Numbered from the stretch's first letter, positions 29,525-40,322 are shown. The stretch is DNA of 64,000 nt from Candidatus Sabulitectum silens (GCA_001875255.1 MJAN01000002.1:124001-188000), one strand, 5' to 3'. Notes: a model not told the origin generated them from the sequence alone. Made by a program: numbers and translations.

Positions 29525-31714
29525 CTATCTTATTATGGCAAGCCGTCCTATGAAACTCTCGGTTTCAGTCTGCACCGTGTACACATACAGCCCGGTGCAG
29601 ACGGAACTGCCGCTTTGATTAGTGAGGTCCCAGTACTCTTCTCCGGAGTTGCCGCCGTAGCTGCGGTGCTCCAGTGTTGTCACATGATCACCTGCAAGGG
29701 TGTAAACACGAATGTCGCATACCGGCGGCAGGTTCACGAAGGCTATTCTGTTTTCGTATGGCCCTTCCCAGGGAGCGCTTGCTCTGTAGGGATTGGGAAC
29801 GGTTCTCACGTTCCCGGTCCATGCCGGGTCACATGACCACCCGGGTACCACAGGAACAGGAGTTCCGTCCAGCTCCTTCTTGTAGTTCGACCTGGAGCTT
29901 TCAAGCCCGGTTTCCGCATCGGAGGAACAGAGGCTGTAGTAATAGGGATATCCCCTGGTGACGGTGGTGTCAGTGAAACTGTAAACACCTTCAGGAAGCG
30001 CGGCTATCTGATCCCAGTCTTCAGTATTGAACACAGAGCGGTAAAGCCTGTATCCCCGAAGGGCTGGTACCATTCGGCATCATCGCTCCATACAAGCTGT
30101 ACCTCATTGTCTCCTGCTTCGTAGAAGAACATGGGACGGGAGGAACATCGGGAACACCCCAGCCTCCGTCCCTGTACCAGCGTCCAGCATAGCATCCGCA
30201 TTCGTCCTCAGACCATCCAGCCCCTTCCCCATCACCCATCCCCCGACAACGTGAAGGGTGTCCCCATCGGCGAGGTCAACAGGGCCAATGGATATCAGGA
30301 ACCTGTAATCAAAGGGCAGGTAACCGAGGGAGAGCGGATTTTCATGCACGATGGGGAAAGGTCCGGGGTTCAATGGCTGGAATGCCAGTGGAGCTGCAGG
30401 ATCTCCCATCCATTCAGCAAGATAGGCCGGTCCACTTGTTCTCCCGCTGTAGTCCATGTTGTTGCCCCATAAAACATCATAAGCCATTGTATCGGTGGCC
30501 GCAGCGTCATTTGCCCAGTCCCACCATGAATGGGAAAGCGGAATTGGACAGCCCATGACATCAATGGGACACTCGATGGCCCCACCGGCCCTGACTACCC
30601 AGAGATCTAGAAGCCGCCAGCCGAGGAACCCGGTGCAGGGAGGATTGACCGTGGGCTCTCCGGTGTCGTCGGTGTAGGTTTCCGGCCGGTCACTGTCCCA
30701 CATATAGCTCATGTTCCTGGGGACCACAGCATAGACCGTGTCACCGACGGTGTGCTCCCAGAAGTTCTCAGGCCGTCCGTTCGAAAACAGTTCGAGCCCA
30801 GTGTTGGGCTCGACGGTGTATATAGTATCTCCGCCGGCAACCTTGAAAAGAATGGTGAAGTGATCGGAAACCCCATCGGAATTAACATCGGCATCCACGA
30901 TCCCATCGGTACCTGGATAGTTGTAGTGGTAGTAGACTTCGTCCTCCGGGTCGGCCCAGGACGCGTCGGGATTCCTCTGGTAGATGTATTCATCAGATTC
31001 GCTGGCCTTAGCACCGGAGTCGAACACGTAGTCGAAGGATGCATCGGGATCGTTGCACCAGATGGCGTGGCCATCGTAGAAAACCATGTCATCATTGAAG
31101 AAGAGCTGAAAGGGGTCGGCGGAAGCTATGTCACAATCTGCCTGAACTGAAAAACAGAAAGCCCGGAGAGGAACCCCTGGATTGCCGAACTGGCTGTGGT
31201 GAGTTACCCTGATGTGATTCGCGAAGAAATCGTTGTAACCGGGGGTACTCCAGCTGTAAGCCTCCTGCAGGTACATCACACCCATGGGATCCTGGTTCGT
31301 TTCGGACCAGTCATCCTCGGCCCAGTGGGTTTCCTCGTGGGCCACCGGTCCGTTGACGGTCTTGACCATGGGATATCCTTCGGAAGGCCTGAACTCATCT
31401 TCACCGCCCCCCAGAGCCACCCTGCTCACATATGGGCCTTCCTCCCCGGAGGGGGTTACGGTTCCGAAGGCTGAACTCCAGTATGATCCGAACCACAGGT
31501 AATCCGAACCTGATCCCCCGGGCCACTCCATCGTAGTGTCGGAATTCCTGGTTCCAACTATCCCGATGTTGGAAAAGATGACATACAGGTTAGACAGATT
31601 GTGAAGGGTGGCTGTGATAAGGGGCCTTCCATCGGTATCGCCGCCTGAGTTCGCAGGTTCGTATTTGTATGACCCCGCTGCTGACAGCAGAAGGACTATG
31701 AGTATCGTACTCAT
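29525..31714 (-). CDS. Large exported protein with fibronectin-like and sorting domains (three frameshifts)
   Basis: About 730 residues. It has a signal peptide (MSTILIVLLLSAAG), a long beta-rich region with many Asp/Trp/Tyr motifs (TDGIVDADVNSDGVSDHFTI resembles a calcium-binding loop), a fibronectin-like unit (VQLVWSDDAEWYQP ... RGYPYYYSLCSSD) and a FlgD/type IX-like sorting domain (VPNPYRASAPWEG ... CTGLYVYTVQTE). Frames break near 30143, 30132 and 30060, just before the fibronectin-like unit. ATG 31714 overlaps the upstream stop (ATGA). I do not recognise the large N-terminal region; it is likely surface-exposed or secreted. Confidence 0.72.
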
Positions 31715-32760
31715 GATCCCGCCATTTCCATTATGACGGCGAGCAGATCGAGAAGGAAAGTGGCAGAATCCGGGTCGAGTTCCAAACCGTATCCCGCCTG
31801 CCTGCACAGGAACCATGAATAGGCAAACCTGCCCCTGCTGAAAGCAAAGGACCCGCAGCTTGCAACAACATGCCTCAGCTCGGTTCCAAAAACGGTCTCA
31901 AGAAGGGGGTCACCCCTGCCGAAACGGTAATCGGGGGCATTCCAGAGCAATCCCTGGGCACATGCCGCCGCCTGAAGGAGGTCTCCGTTCCCGCCCCTCG
32001 CCTCCTCAACAGAAACCCGTGCCGCCAGGGCATCCAGCGTGGTCTGGCCCGGGGGGGTCTCAATGTCTGTCTCCGCGTAGTCGAACAGAATGCCCTGGCC
32101 AGCCATTACCCACTGATAGTAGAAGTTGCCGGGACCTGGGATGTCGTGGTAACGGGAACGGTGAAATGCACGAAGCCCTGGGAGATGCTGTCTGCACTGT
32201 ACAGCGCGCCGTTCTGCATGTTGTAGAGCTCAACGCAGGCTGCGAGCTGCACCGCTTCCGGCTGAAGCCTGAACGAGAGATCAGTTGAAAGGCCATTGTC
32301 CGTCAGATAGCCCCTTATGGAGTTCCCAACCCAGACAAGGCCGGAATCAGCGGTGAAGGAGAGCCATTTCTCGAGGGAATCGGGGGGCAGGTCCTCGTCG
32401 GTGCACTGAACGAAGGTCCACATGGTGTCCTGCAATACCGTCTGATCGGCGTTGATAAACACAGCTGAATGCCCCTGATCCAGCTGGACAGCCGCCTGCA
32501 GATAGCCGGGAGCGCCCTCGCGGTAACCGCTGAGGTGTATGGAAGTGATACCCGCGCCCAGGAACGCCTCCGGCCGCTGTACATCAACTTCCATTGCCTG
32601 GAAAAAAGTCGAGGGCCTGGGGGAATTCCGCCTCCTTGAAGCTGTTCCAACCCTGGGCAAGCAGCCCCTCATAGCCCTGGGGTTCGGGAAGGCCTGAAGG
32701 ATTCCCGGTGCATGAGACCAGCAGGGAGAACAAAACAAGAACTGTAGCTGTGCCCTTCAT
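31711..32760 (-). CDS. Tetratricopeptide-like lipoprotein (two frameshifts)
   Basis: About 350 residues with a lipobox (LLVSC) and a helical-repeat pattern (GWNSFKEAEFPQALDFF followed by EAFLGAGITSIHLSGY, then GYLQAAVQLD), as in TPR proteins. Breaks near 32605 and 32155. The remainder alternates helices and has no motif that I know. ATG 32760 overlaps the upstream gene stop by four bases and its stop overlaps the downstream start, so the whole operon is tightly coupled. The repeat type suggests a scaffold for its exported neighbours. Confidence 0.68.
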
Positions 32761-35110
32761 ATCTTCACTACCCTCAAGACATCAATGCTGCCTCCCGACT
32801 CAAGCACAACAAAATACACCCCGGCGGGAACGGCTCCTGACCAGCTGATATCCTTTGCGCCTCCGGCAAGGCAGCCGCTGAACAGCCTGGCTGTAAGCCT
32901 GCCGGAGAGATCGTACAATCGGAGATCCACCTGCCCGGGGCCGGGTGTGGAGAATGAAAGGGACAGGGTCGAAGTGAAGGGGTTGGGAGAAACGCCCAGG
33001 AGACATGGCTCGGGTGCCACCTCCGAAGCCGGGTCGAACCCGCCGCCAAGCATGTAGAGTCCTGAATCCTCAACGAAAGCAGATACCTTCTGATCAACCC
33101 GGTAGCACTGGCGCCTGGTCCATTCACCTGCCGTGTATCCATACACCGCGGCTTCGGCGTCATCGGAAGCGAACTGCAGAAGCCCGCCGCCGGGAAAGAT
33201 GGACACGGGGCCCGAGATAAGGCGGGGAGCAGCTTCACCTCCGAGAGGGATGCTTGTTTCGGTGATGGATATAACCGTTCCGGGGGGGAACATCCCTCCG
33301 TCGAGGTGATAGGATGCTGAACCGGCGGATAAGAGCAGGCTGTCCTGTTCTGTGTAGGCAACGGCGGCGTTCAGTGTGTCGCTCCATGCCCTTCCAAGGC
33401 TGTCGTATCCGCTGGAAACCAGCTGGTAATCACCCTCAGCCCAGGCTTCAACTCCGCCGAACCAGAGAGTCTGCTCCAGAAACTCCATTTCAATGGTGGC
33501 GGTACTGTCCGGCAGCCCCGAGGTATTCATCCGGGAGAAAGTAACATGTGGCCCTGTCCAGTCAAAGCCGTATGGTAATTCCGTATCCTCTCTATAGAGT
33601 GATGTGAACACCTGAAACAGCCCCGGATGCATGGGATTCTGGGTTGCCGCTGTAAAAATGCTTCTGGGAGCGATATCCTGGCTCAGTGTGTATCGTATGT
33701 TGGCGGTCCCTCCGGGATTGTTGCACATCAGCGCCAGGAAGGTCCGGTCTCCCGAAAGCTGAAATGTGCCGTTGAAGAGTTCATCGAACTCCAGGGAATC
33801 CACCGATACGAGACTGGAGTCCTCGAGCACCATCCTGAAAACCGTCCACCTGCCGTCTATGTTGCTCCGGAGCCGTTGTTCTGATTGTACATCCCGTTGA
33901 AATGAACGGTGGTGTTCCCGCTGGAACCGTAGTCTCCCGAGAAATCGGCGTACTGGGCAGCGAATTCCTGAGCGGAGATACCGTAGGTCACGGGGGCTAT
34001 CCACGTTTGAAAGGGATATTGATCGAACTCGCCGAGGAAGGACGCCGGCTTGTCAATGATCGAGAACTCGTATCCGGTGCCGTCAAGGAACTTGTAATGG
34101 TAGTCTCCGTTCTGGTAGAACTCAGCGAAGGGAGAGATCAGATTCGTTATTATCCAGTCTTCGTAGAGGGGATACAGTACATCCTCAATGGCCGTTTCCG
34201 GAGAGGCCCCCGGGTCGATGGCAAGAGCCATGGACTCCATTCCAGCCGACTCGGACTGTGCAATGGCCTGGATGACGTTGGAACCATAGCGCTGCTCAAG
34301 GTACTGCAGCCAGAGGAACTCTCCCCCCAGATTGGCAGAAAAATCCTTGGCGTACTTGCCCGACCACCAGGAAGGAAGCTCTATTCCCCCGGCTTTGGCG
34401 AAATCCTCCATGTAACCCTCAATGCCCAGTGCTCCATTCAACGCGGAGGTTATCCCATAGCAGAGGTACTGTGTGCAGGCGCCAAGCCCTCGGATCACCC
34501 ATTTCTCCTCCTGTGGATTGGCGGCCATGCGGATGATCTGCCCCAGCCCGGAAGCAACTGACCAGGTGTAGATAGACTGCCGTGTCTCGTCCCAGCTTCC
34601 GCCTGTCTGGTTCTTGTATGGGCTCAGATTCACATAGATGATGTCGTGGTTGTTCCCGGTCAGGGGGTCTCCATCAAAATCATCGGGCCAGGTGTAAAGC
34701 CAGTTCTTCAGCCTCTGATAACCGGAACCTGGAACAGGGAAATAGTCGGGGATGTCCGCGAACACTATCCAGAGCCTGTCGTCTCCGTTGCCTGTTTCCT
34801 GCATCTCCCCGAGGGCAGCGGTCACCGTGGCATGCATTCCGGAGGGCCCCTCGAAATCCCCGGCGATGGCATTGATGGTTTCCTCGGTTACCAGATTCCC
34901 CCAGACAAGCTGGAACTCATCCTCCGGAGAGGGGAGGTCAAACCAGGTGGTATCCTGGACCAGCCAGTATGCGCCGGGTGTTGTTTTGGCAAGTGTAAAG
35001 TGTCTTGTCTGGGGTGCATCGGGAAAATAGGAGATGTCGGGCACTTCAAGCCAGTAGCCATCGGCTGACGCGAGGGATACAAAACAGCCAAGCACAAGGC
35101 AGCGGAACAC
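32757..35110 (-). CDS. Exported metalloprotease-like protein lacking the zinc motif, with sorting domain (one frameshift)
   Basis: About 784 residues. GTG at 35110 has AAAGGAG six bases upstream and gives a clean signal peptide (VFRCLVLGCFVSLASA). The first 450 residues resemble exported M30/M6-like metalloproteases. However, the stretch where such proteins carry HExxH then W-V-N-E-G reads VASGLGQIIR then KWVIRGLG, so the zinc ligands are absent. The break is near 33860. The C-terminal sorting domain (VSPNPFTSTLSLSF ... AGVYFVVLESGG) is complete. It is the first gene of a four-gene operon. The family assignment is by eye and moderate. Confidence 0.65.
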
Positions 35111-35155
35111 AGGATCTCCTTTGCTTCTTCGCATTCTCAAGGGATTACCAACTGA

Positions 35156-35184
35156 TATATAGAAGCAGGCGGTCCTCAATGCAA
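35156..35184 (-). promoter_or_regulatory. Predicted promoter of the exported-protein operon
   Basis: On the minus strand TTGCAT (35184-35179), a 17-base spacer and TATATA (35161-35156) lie 46 bases upstream of the GTG start at 35110. The AT-rich gap 35111-35289 separates this operon from hypB upstream. Confidence 0.62.
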
Positions 35185-35289
35185 GCATACAAAACAATAA
35201 AAGCAAAAGAAGCAGAGATCAACCGGAAAACTTCACCGATCCCGGGTCGCTCAATGATTACTTCTCTGTGTCGGAAGGATAGTTCAGGC

Positions 35290-35964
35290 TCACTGCCGTA
35301 TCAGTTCTTCCCCCGCCTTTTCCAGGAAGGACACCAGCTCGTCGACCCCTTCGGCGGTCTCGGCGGAAAGACGCAGCGCGGTTACCCCGGGGTTCATGGA
35401 CCTGCATTCCTCCTCGGCCCTGTCCGGGTCGAACCTGAGGTTCTTCAGAAGGTCAATCTTGTTCAGAAGGAACAGGTCTATCTTCGAGAAGAGGCCGGGG
35501 TACTTCATTACCTTATCGTCGCCCTCGGGGAGGGATAGCATGCCGGCGGTGAGGTGTTCGCCCAGGTAGAAGCCGCTGGGGCATATCAGGTTGCCCACGT
35601 TCTCTATCACAAGGAACTCCCAGGTTTTCGGAAAGGGTTTCATCTGGCCAAGGGCCTTAGCCACGGCAACTGCGTCGAGGTGGCACGAGCCGCCGGTCTC
35701 TATCTGGTACGCGAAGGCGCCGGCCTTTTCTATCCTTTCCGCGTCACGCCTTGTCTGAACATCCCCCTCTATCACCGCAAGCCTGTCGCCAAGCTTCTCA
35801 GCGAGCCTTTCAAGCAGGGTGGTCTTCCCGGCTCCCGGGCTGCTCATGAGGTTGAGGCACAGAAGGCCCGACTCCTGGAAAACCTTCCTGTTCAAAGCGG
35901 CGGCCTCGTCGTTCCTCTTCATAACGGGGGACTTCAGCTGTACTTTCCTGGTTCTGCCCTTCAT
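35290..35964 (-). CDS. hypB: Hydrogenase/urease nickel incorporation GTPase HypB
   Basis: GTP-dependent nickel insertion into the hydrogenase large subunit. The intact 224-aa protein has a P-loop (NLMSSPGAGKTTLLERL), the IEGDVQTRRDAERI segment, metal-site region TGGSCHLDA, ENVGNLICPSGFYLGEH and NKIDLL. There is no N-terminal His-rich nickel store. ATG 35964 overlaps the hypA stop by four bases. It is the last gene of the hydrogenase operon. Confidence 0.94.
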   Translation of the reverse strand: MKGRTRKVQLKSPVMKRNDEAAALNRKVFQESGLLCLNLMSSPGAGKTTLLERLAEKLGDRLAVIEGDVQTRRDAERIEKAGAFAYQIETGGSCHLDAVAVAKALGQMKPFPKTWEFLVIENVGNLICPSGFYLGEHLTAGMLSLPEGDDKVMKYPGLFSKIDLFLLNKIDLLKNLRFDPDRAEEECRSMNPGVTALRLSAETAEGVDELVSFLEKAGEELIRQ

Positions 35965-36289
35965 TCGATCTCCTTCATCTGTATTTCGTCCACGGTGAGT
36001 TCCCTGCCTGAGAGCACATCCCGCCGGAGTGAACCGCACAGGCAGGGCTGATACATGTCGGTTGCGGTGTATTCCTCTCCGCAGTCCAGGCAGAGCAGTC
36101 GGGCAGGCTCCCTGTTCACCCTTATCCCTACGTCCTCCCCGGTAAGGGACTGGAGGCAGAACACCAGGGAATCGGCATTCACGCAGGAAAGACCTCCAAC
36201 GGTGATGGAGATGCCCTCCAGGGAACAGTTCCCGGGAACCTCCCTCCCCACTATGTCCATTATCTCCGCCGCCAGGTCAGTTCGTGCAT
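35961..36289 (-). CDS. hypA: Hydrogenase maturation nickel chaperone HypA (5' frameshift)
   Basis: Delivers nickel with HypB. The C-terminal zinc site has two Cys pairs (LLCLDCGEEY and PCLCGSLRRD). The nickel-binding N-terminus MHEL is visible at ATG 36289 (MHELT), but a base is missing near 36273 before LAAEIMDIVGREV. The repaired protein is about 109 aa. Without the repair the start would be taken upstream and the essential His2 lost. It overlaps the maturation protease gene by 13 nt. Confidence 0.88.
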
Positions 36290-36780
36290 GACAGGCCCAC
36301 GGCGTATCCGTCAATCACCAGCTGGTCGTTCAGTAAAAGTGCGTGGAGTTTATCAACAACCTCGGCGACCCCCCGGCTTACCGGCTCGCTGAGCCCCTCC
36401 CCGAGTTCCCTCGGGGGGTCGATGGTAACCCCCCAGAGGGTCCACTTCGGGAATTCCCCATCATAGATCATTTCCAGTGACTTGAGCACCGCGGAGAGGT
36501 CCGACTCGTGGAAGGAGGGGGTGTAGGCCCTGGGGAGGGTCTTCCCCACCTTTATCTCTCCGGGGGTATCACCTGCAATGGCGTCAAGGAAAAGTATGGC
36601 GTCGGTTCCCGGGAGGTGGTCCCATATCTGGTAGAGGTCCCCCTCCAGCTCCAGGAACTGGATGCGGTGGCTTTCCGGAAGCCTTTTCCTGAGCTCCCTT
36701 GCCATGTATATCCCAGCTCCGTCGTCGCCGGCCAGTGTGTTGCCCACGCCGGCGACGATTACCCTGCCCAAGGGGAGCAC
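36277..36780 (-). CDS. NiFe-hydrogenase maturation endopeptidase (HyaD/HycI type)
   Basis: Cleaves the C-terminal extension of the large subunit after nickel insertion. The 167-aa protein has GVGNTLAGDDGAG near the N-terminus, ILFLDAIAGDTPG and PSFHESDL; the acidic residues of the first two motifs and the His of the third are the usual nickel ligands. GTG 36780 overlaps the stop of the upstream ferredoxin gene. The large subunit in the same operon has a matching C-terminal extension. Intact. Confidence 0.9.
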   Translation of the reverse strand: MLPLGRVIVAGVGNTLAGDDGAGIYMARELRKRLPESHRIQFLELEGDLYQIWDHLPGTDAILFLDAIAGDTPGEIKVGKTLPRAYTPSFHESDLSAVLKSLEMIYDGEFPKWTLWGVTIDPPRELGEGLSEPVSRGVAEVVDKLHALLLNDQLVIDGYAVGLSCTN

Positions 36781-37504
36781 TATTTCTTCCTGAACAGCTT
36801 CACGCTGTAGGTGCACTTTTCCGGGCCGGGGCACATCTCAAGGAGCTTCAGCCTTATGCCCCCCATTTTGCCCAGATAACCGGCAAGGTTGTTGTAGAAG
36901 AGAACGCAGAGGTCCCCGCCCAGTTCTATCCCCTCGCGGTTGCATAGCTCCCGTATGAAACAGGTTCCGGTCTCGACCTTGAGCTCCTCGCCGTTCTCAC
37001 TGAAACTCAGGTCCCAGGAGGGAGCGAACTGTTTCCTTGCCAGGTCAAGAACGTCCTGGAAGGTTTCAGGCTCCTGGTAGCGGGGAAGCTGGTTGGCAAG
37101 GGTCCTTCCCGCCATGGTGCCCACCGCGGGCATGCTGCCCCCAGTGTGTGCCTGAAAACGCTTGCAATGGAAAGCAGCCTTATGCCAAGGTCCTGGAGGG
37201 CCTCGGTCTGCTGGGCTTCGTCGGCAACATCCACGGCGTGCTCCATTCCCGGAACCAGCTTTTCCGCCAGGTCCATGGCGTAGCTCTCGTGGTAGAAGTT
37301 GTTCGACAGCTCGGCCCCTTCATGGACTATGGCCTCGGCGGGGCATATCTCGGAGCAGCTGAAACAGCCGAAGCATTCCTTCTCGTGCTTCACCACGGGG
37401 ATCGACTTCGCCTCATCGAACTCGAAGACATCCGTGGGGCACTCGTCGACACAGAGCTGGCAGCCCACGCAGGCGTCTTCATCCACCTTTATTCTGATAT
37501 CCAT
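36780..37504 (-). CDS. Two-cluster ferredoxin fused to a V4R-like Cys domain (one frameshift)
   Basis: About 241 residues. The first 70 carry two [4Fe-4S] motifs (CVGCQLCVDECP and CFGCFSCSEICP). After a linker and a break near 37130 comes a domain of about 120 residues (MAGRTLANQLPRYQEPETF, TGTCFIRELCNREGIELGG, LLEMCPGPEKCTY) that resembles V4R-type ligand-binding domains. It probably carries electrons to or from the hydrogenase; the second domain may dock a partner or bind a small molecule. ATG 37504 overlaps the large-subunit stop (TGATG). I do not know this exact architecture. Confidence 0.75.
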
Positions 37505-38897
37505 CATTCCACCCCCCTGGCTATGGTCCTCAGGATCTCGCCGTTCCTTCTTATCCTTATCTCCATGGGCATCCTGCCGGCGGAGTGGGTGGCGCAGGCA
37601 AGGCAGGGGTCGAAGCACCTCAGGCTGAACTCCACGCTGCTCATCAGCAGTTCGTCCTGCCCGCTTCCGGCGTACTTGCCGGCGATGCCGGCGATGCTGT
37701 GATCGATTGCGTCGTAGTTGTTCTGTGTGGCAACTATGAGGTTGGCCGATGTGAGAATGCCCTCTTCATCGGTCTGGTATTCATGGATGAGGATCCCCCT
37801 GGGAGCCTCCACCGCTCCAACGAAACGGCCGGGACCGGGTTCAGCCTTCACCAGGAGATCCTCCCCGGCGGGCTTCGCCGCCAGTTCCTTTATCTTCTCG
37901 GCGGCGTACACCATTTCCACGAACCTGGCCTCCACATAGTCCAGAGCGGACTTCCTGGGGTGCCCCGCGGCCCTGTACTCACTCAGGAGGCCGTCGGCCT
38001 CGGTGTGGAGAAAGCGTGGTTCACGTTCAGCCTTGCCAGGGGCCCCACGAAGAAGGACTGGTCGCTGTCACGAAGCCGGACCGACTTCATGTAGGAGCCC
38101 TCCATGGAGTGTTCGTTCAGGTGTTTCTCGTACTCGCCGCCCTGGAAGGTCTTTTCGATCTTACCCGAGGGGTCCATAACAGCCATGGGAGCCTGGAAGA
38201 AGGACACGGTTCCGTTGTCGGTAAGGGCAAGGGAGGGGTAGGGAATGTTCATGCTTTCCCTGATGTCAGCGAGTTTCGCCAGGGCGTCCTTTACCGTGGG
38301 AAGAAGCTCGTCCAGTATTCCCAGGGCCTCTTCACCCCACCGGGCCATACCGGCCATCTCCTCATCGGTGGGGGCCGAGGCCAGGCCTCCGGGAATGGAG
38401 GTTATGGGGTGCACACCCCTGCCGCCTACTATTTCAACCACCCTCTGGCCTATGCTCCTGAGACGGAGCATTTTCTTCACCTTCTCAGGTTCCATCTTCA
38501 GAAGATGGAACACATTCCTCTGGTCGTGGGGTGCGTCCAGCCCCAGGAGGAGGTCGGGGCCGCTGAGAACGAAGTTGCTCAGGGCATGGGAGTGGAGTAT
38601 GTGACCCATGTACATCAGCTCCCGGAGCCTCTTTGCGGTATCGGTTATCTTAACTCCGAGACCGTTTTCAATAGCGGTTACGGAGGCCATATGATGGGCC
38701 GCGGGGCACACTCCGCAGATCCTTGCGGTTATCAGTGGCATCTTGAAGAGCTCCATGCCCTCCAGGAGCTTTTCGAAACCCCTTATTTCCAGTACCTGCA
38801 GGTGTCCGTTCTCAACATTTCCCGAATCGTCTATGTCCAGGGTTATCCTGGCGTGACCCTCTATCCTGGTCACGGGGTCTATAACGAGTTTTGCCAT
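37504..38897 (-). CDS. Group 3 (Mvh-like) NiFe-hydrogenase large subunit (one frameshift)
   Basis: Holds the NiFe centre. The N-terminal motif RICGVCPAAHH gives Cys61 and Cys64; the C-terminal motif DPCLACATH gives the other two Cys, followed by a roughly 26-residue tail to be cut by the maturation protease. The middle has GGRGVHPITSIPGG, typical of the family. A break near 38010 separates the last 150 residues. The repaired length is about 464 aa. It is paired with the small subunit 18 bases upstream. Motif spacing fits group 3 cytoplasmic enzymes such as MvhA; group and direction of reaction need phylogeny. Confidence 0.9.
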
Positions 38898-38915
38898 TTC
38901 CTTATCCTCTTCCCT

Positions 38916-39837
38916 TCAGTTTGCGGCCTGCTTCTCTCCGGCCCATTCCCGAATCTCAACGGTGGGTTTCTTGTAGATCACCGGAGAGGAGAGAGCGTAG
39001 GAGTAGAAGGTTCTGGCTTCCTTCGCCATGTAATCAAGGATTTCCTCACGGTCTATGTCCGTGAGCATGCTCATCCTTTTGGCCACCATGCTCCTTATGT
39101 CAAGCTGGGGTTCCATTGCAACGGCCACCGAAGGGCCGGTGCACCCGGCGCAGGCCACTCCCCGGTTGGTGCACTGGGCACGGCACCTGTCCAGAGTCAC
39201 CGAACCCAGGCAGATGACCCCCTGGCTCAGGAAGCATACATCCTTTTCAGGGGCGGCCACCGCGCCTCTCTGAAGCTTCACACCGGTGCGTTTCTCCATT
39301 TTCCTGTCGCACTGGCTGCAAACGGTGCCCGCGGGCATTGTGGCACCCTCCTGCCCCAGGAGTACCTTGATGGCCTGGGCTATATAGTAGGGATGGGGCG
39401 GACAGCCCGGGAGGTGAACATCCACATCTATCACCTCGTCGATGGGTATCACGCTCTGTTCCAGGACAGGGGCCCCCAGTGGCCTTTCGGTTTCCGTGGT
39501 GGTGGAAGACCGCCATAGACCTTGCTCAGAATTGCGTCGTCGCGGTAGAGCCAGCCCAGTCCTGAAACCCCGCCGTAGGAGGCGCAGGTGCCGAAGGCCA
39601 CTATCCTGTCGCAGCTTTCTCGCATCTTTTCTGCGCAGTGCCTGTCGTGCTCGCTTCGTATAGCCCCTCAACAAGGCCGATGTCCGCCTTCGGATAGCCC
39701 TTCTCGTTCATGAGTACGGGAATTCGCACGAACTCTATGCTGTCAACCAGGTTGAGAAGCTTCTCGTGGAGGTCCACCACCGCCACATGACAGCCGGAGC
39801 AGCCGGAAAGCCATTCAGTCGATACTTTCGCCTTCAT
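38916..39837 (-). CDS. Group 3 NiFe-hydrogenase small subunit (two frameshifts)
   Basis: Electron-transfer subunit with three FeS clusters. Cys motifs: EWLSGCSGCHVAV (proximal), AFGTCASYGG, LPGCPPHPYYI, CSQCDRK, and C-terminal RCRAQCTNRGVACAGCTGP. Breaks near 39663 and 39500. About 307 aa, normal for MvhG-like proteins. There is no Tat signal, so the enzyme is cytoplasmic. Where many relatives have CxGCE, this one has CSGCH; the His is unusual. It overlaps the upstream gene by four bases. Confidence 0.87.
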
Positions 39838-40322
39838 TTCGCCTCCTCGATTATCAGTTCCTTCAGGCAGGCGTTAGGGCCGGCGTGGAGGATCTCAAGA
39901 TGGCATGTTCTGCCGGGCATTATCTTCTCCATTGCCCCGGCGAAAACACCGTGGGACATGTAGCAGAGGGAGAGCTTCTGCTCGTGGGCGTACCTGAAGA
40001 GGGCGTTGCGCACCATGCAGGTGTGGAAAACCAGCCTCACCACCCGGGCGCCGTCCCTCTCTTCGATCAGTTCTTCATGTTCACCCTGGAAGGGAACGAA
40101 GTCCCATACGATGCCCCGCTTCTTCAGCGCGGTGTTCAGAAGATCGATGGCCCTGATGGGGTCATCGGTGGTCTCGGTACCCTCAACCGCCTCCTGTCCG
40201 AATTTCTTTCCCGCCAGGGCGCAGGAGGAAAGGCTGCCCTGGCCCAGGTTCTTCTCGGCGGCATGGGTCAGCGAACCTATGAGGAAGGCGATACCATGGA
40301 GCCGGTCCAGTTTATTTTCCAT
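39834..40322 (-). CDS. V4R-like cysteine-containing protein heading the hydrogenase operon
   Basis: The intact 162-aa protein has no membrane segment. It has TCMVRNALFRYAHEQ, SLCYMSHGVFAGAMEKI and HAGPNACLKELIIEE, with three Cys placed as in small-molecule- or metal-binding V4R/heme-NO-binding-like proteins. It is the first gene of the operon and overlaps the small subunit start (ATGA), so it is probably made in step with the hydrogenase. The role is unknown: a metallocluster carrier, sensor or assembly factor are all possible. Confidence 0.62.
   Translation of the reverse strand: MENKLDRLHGIAFLIGSLTHAAEKNLGQGSLSSCALAGKKFGQEAVEGTETTDDPIRAIDLLNTALKKRGIVWDFVPFQGEHEELIEERDGARVVRLVFHTCMVRNALFRYAHEQKLSLCYMSHGVFAGAMEKIMPGRTCHLEILHAGPNACLKELIIEEAK

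Noticed and set aside
38016-39518. Plus-strand open frame of about 500 codons over the hydrogenase genes
   Set aside because: Antisense to both hydrogenase subunits, low-complexity His/Gly composition typical of reverse reading of GC-rich genes.
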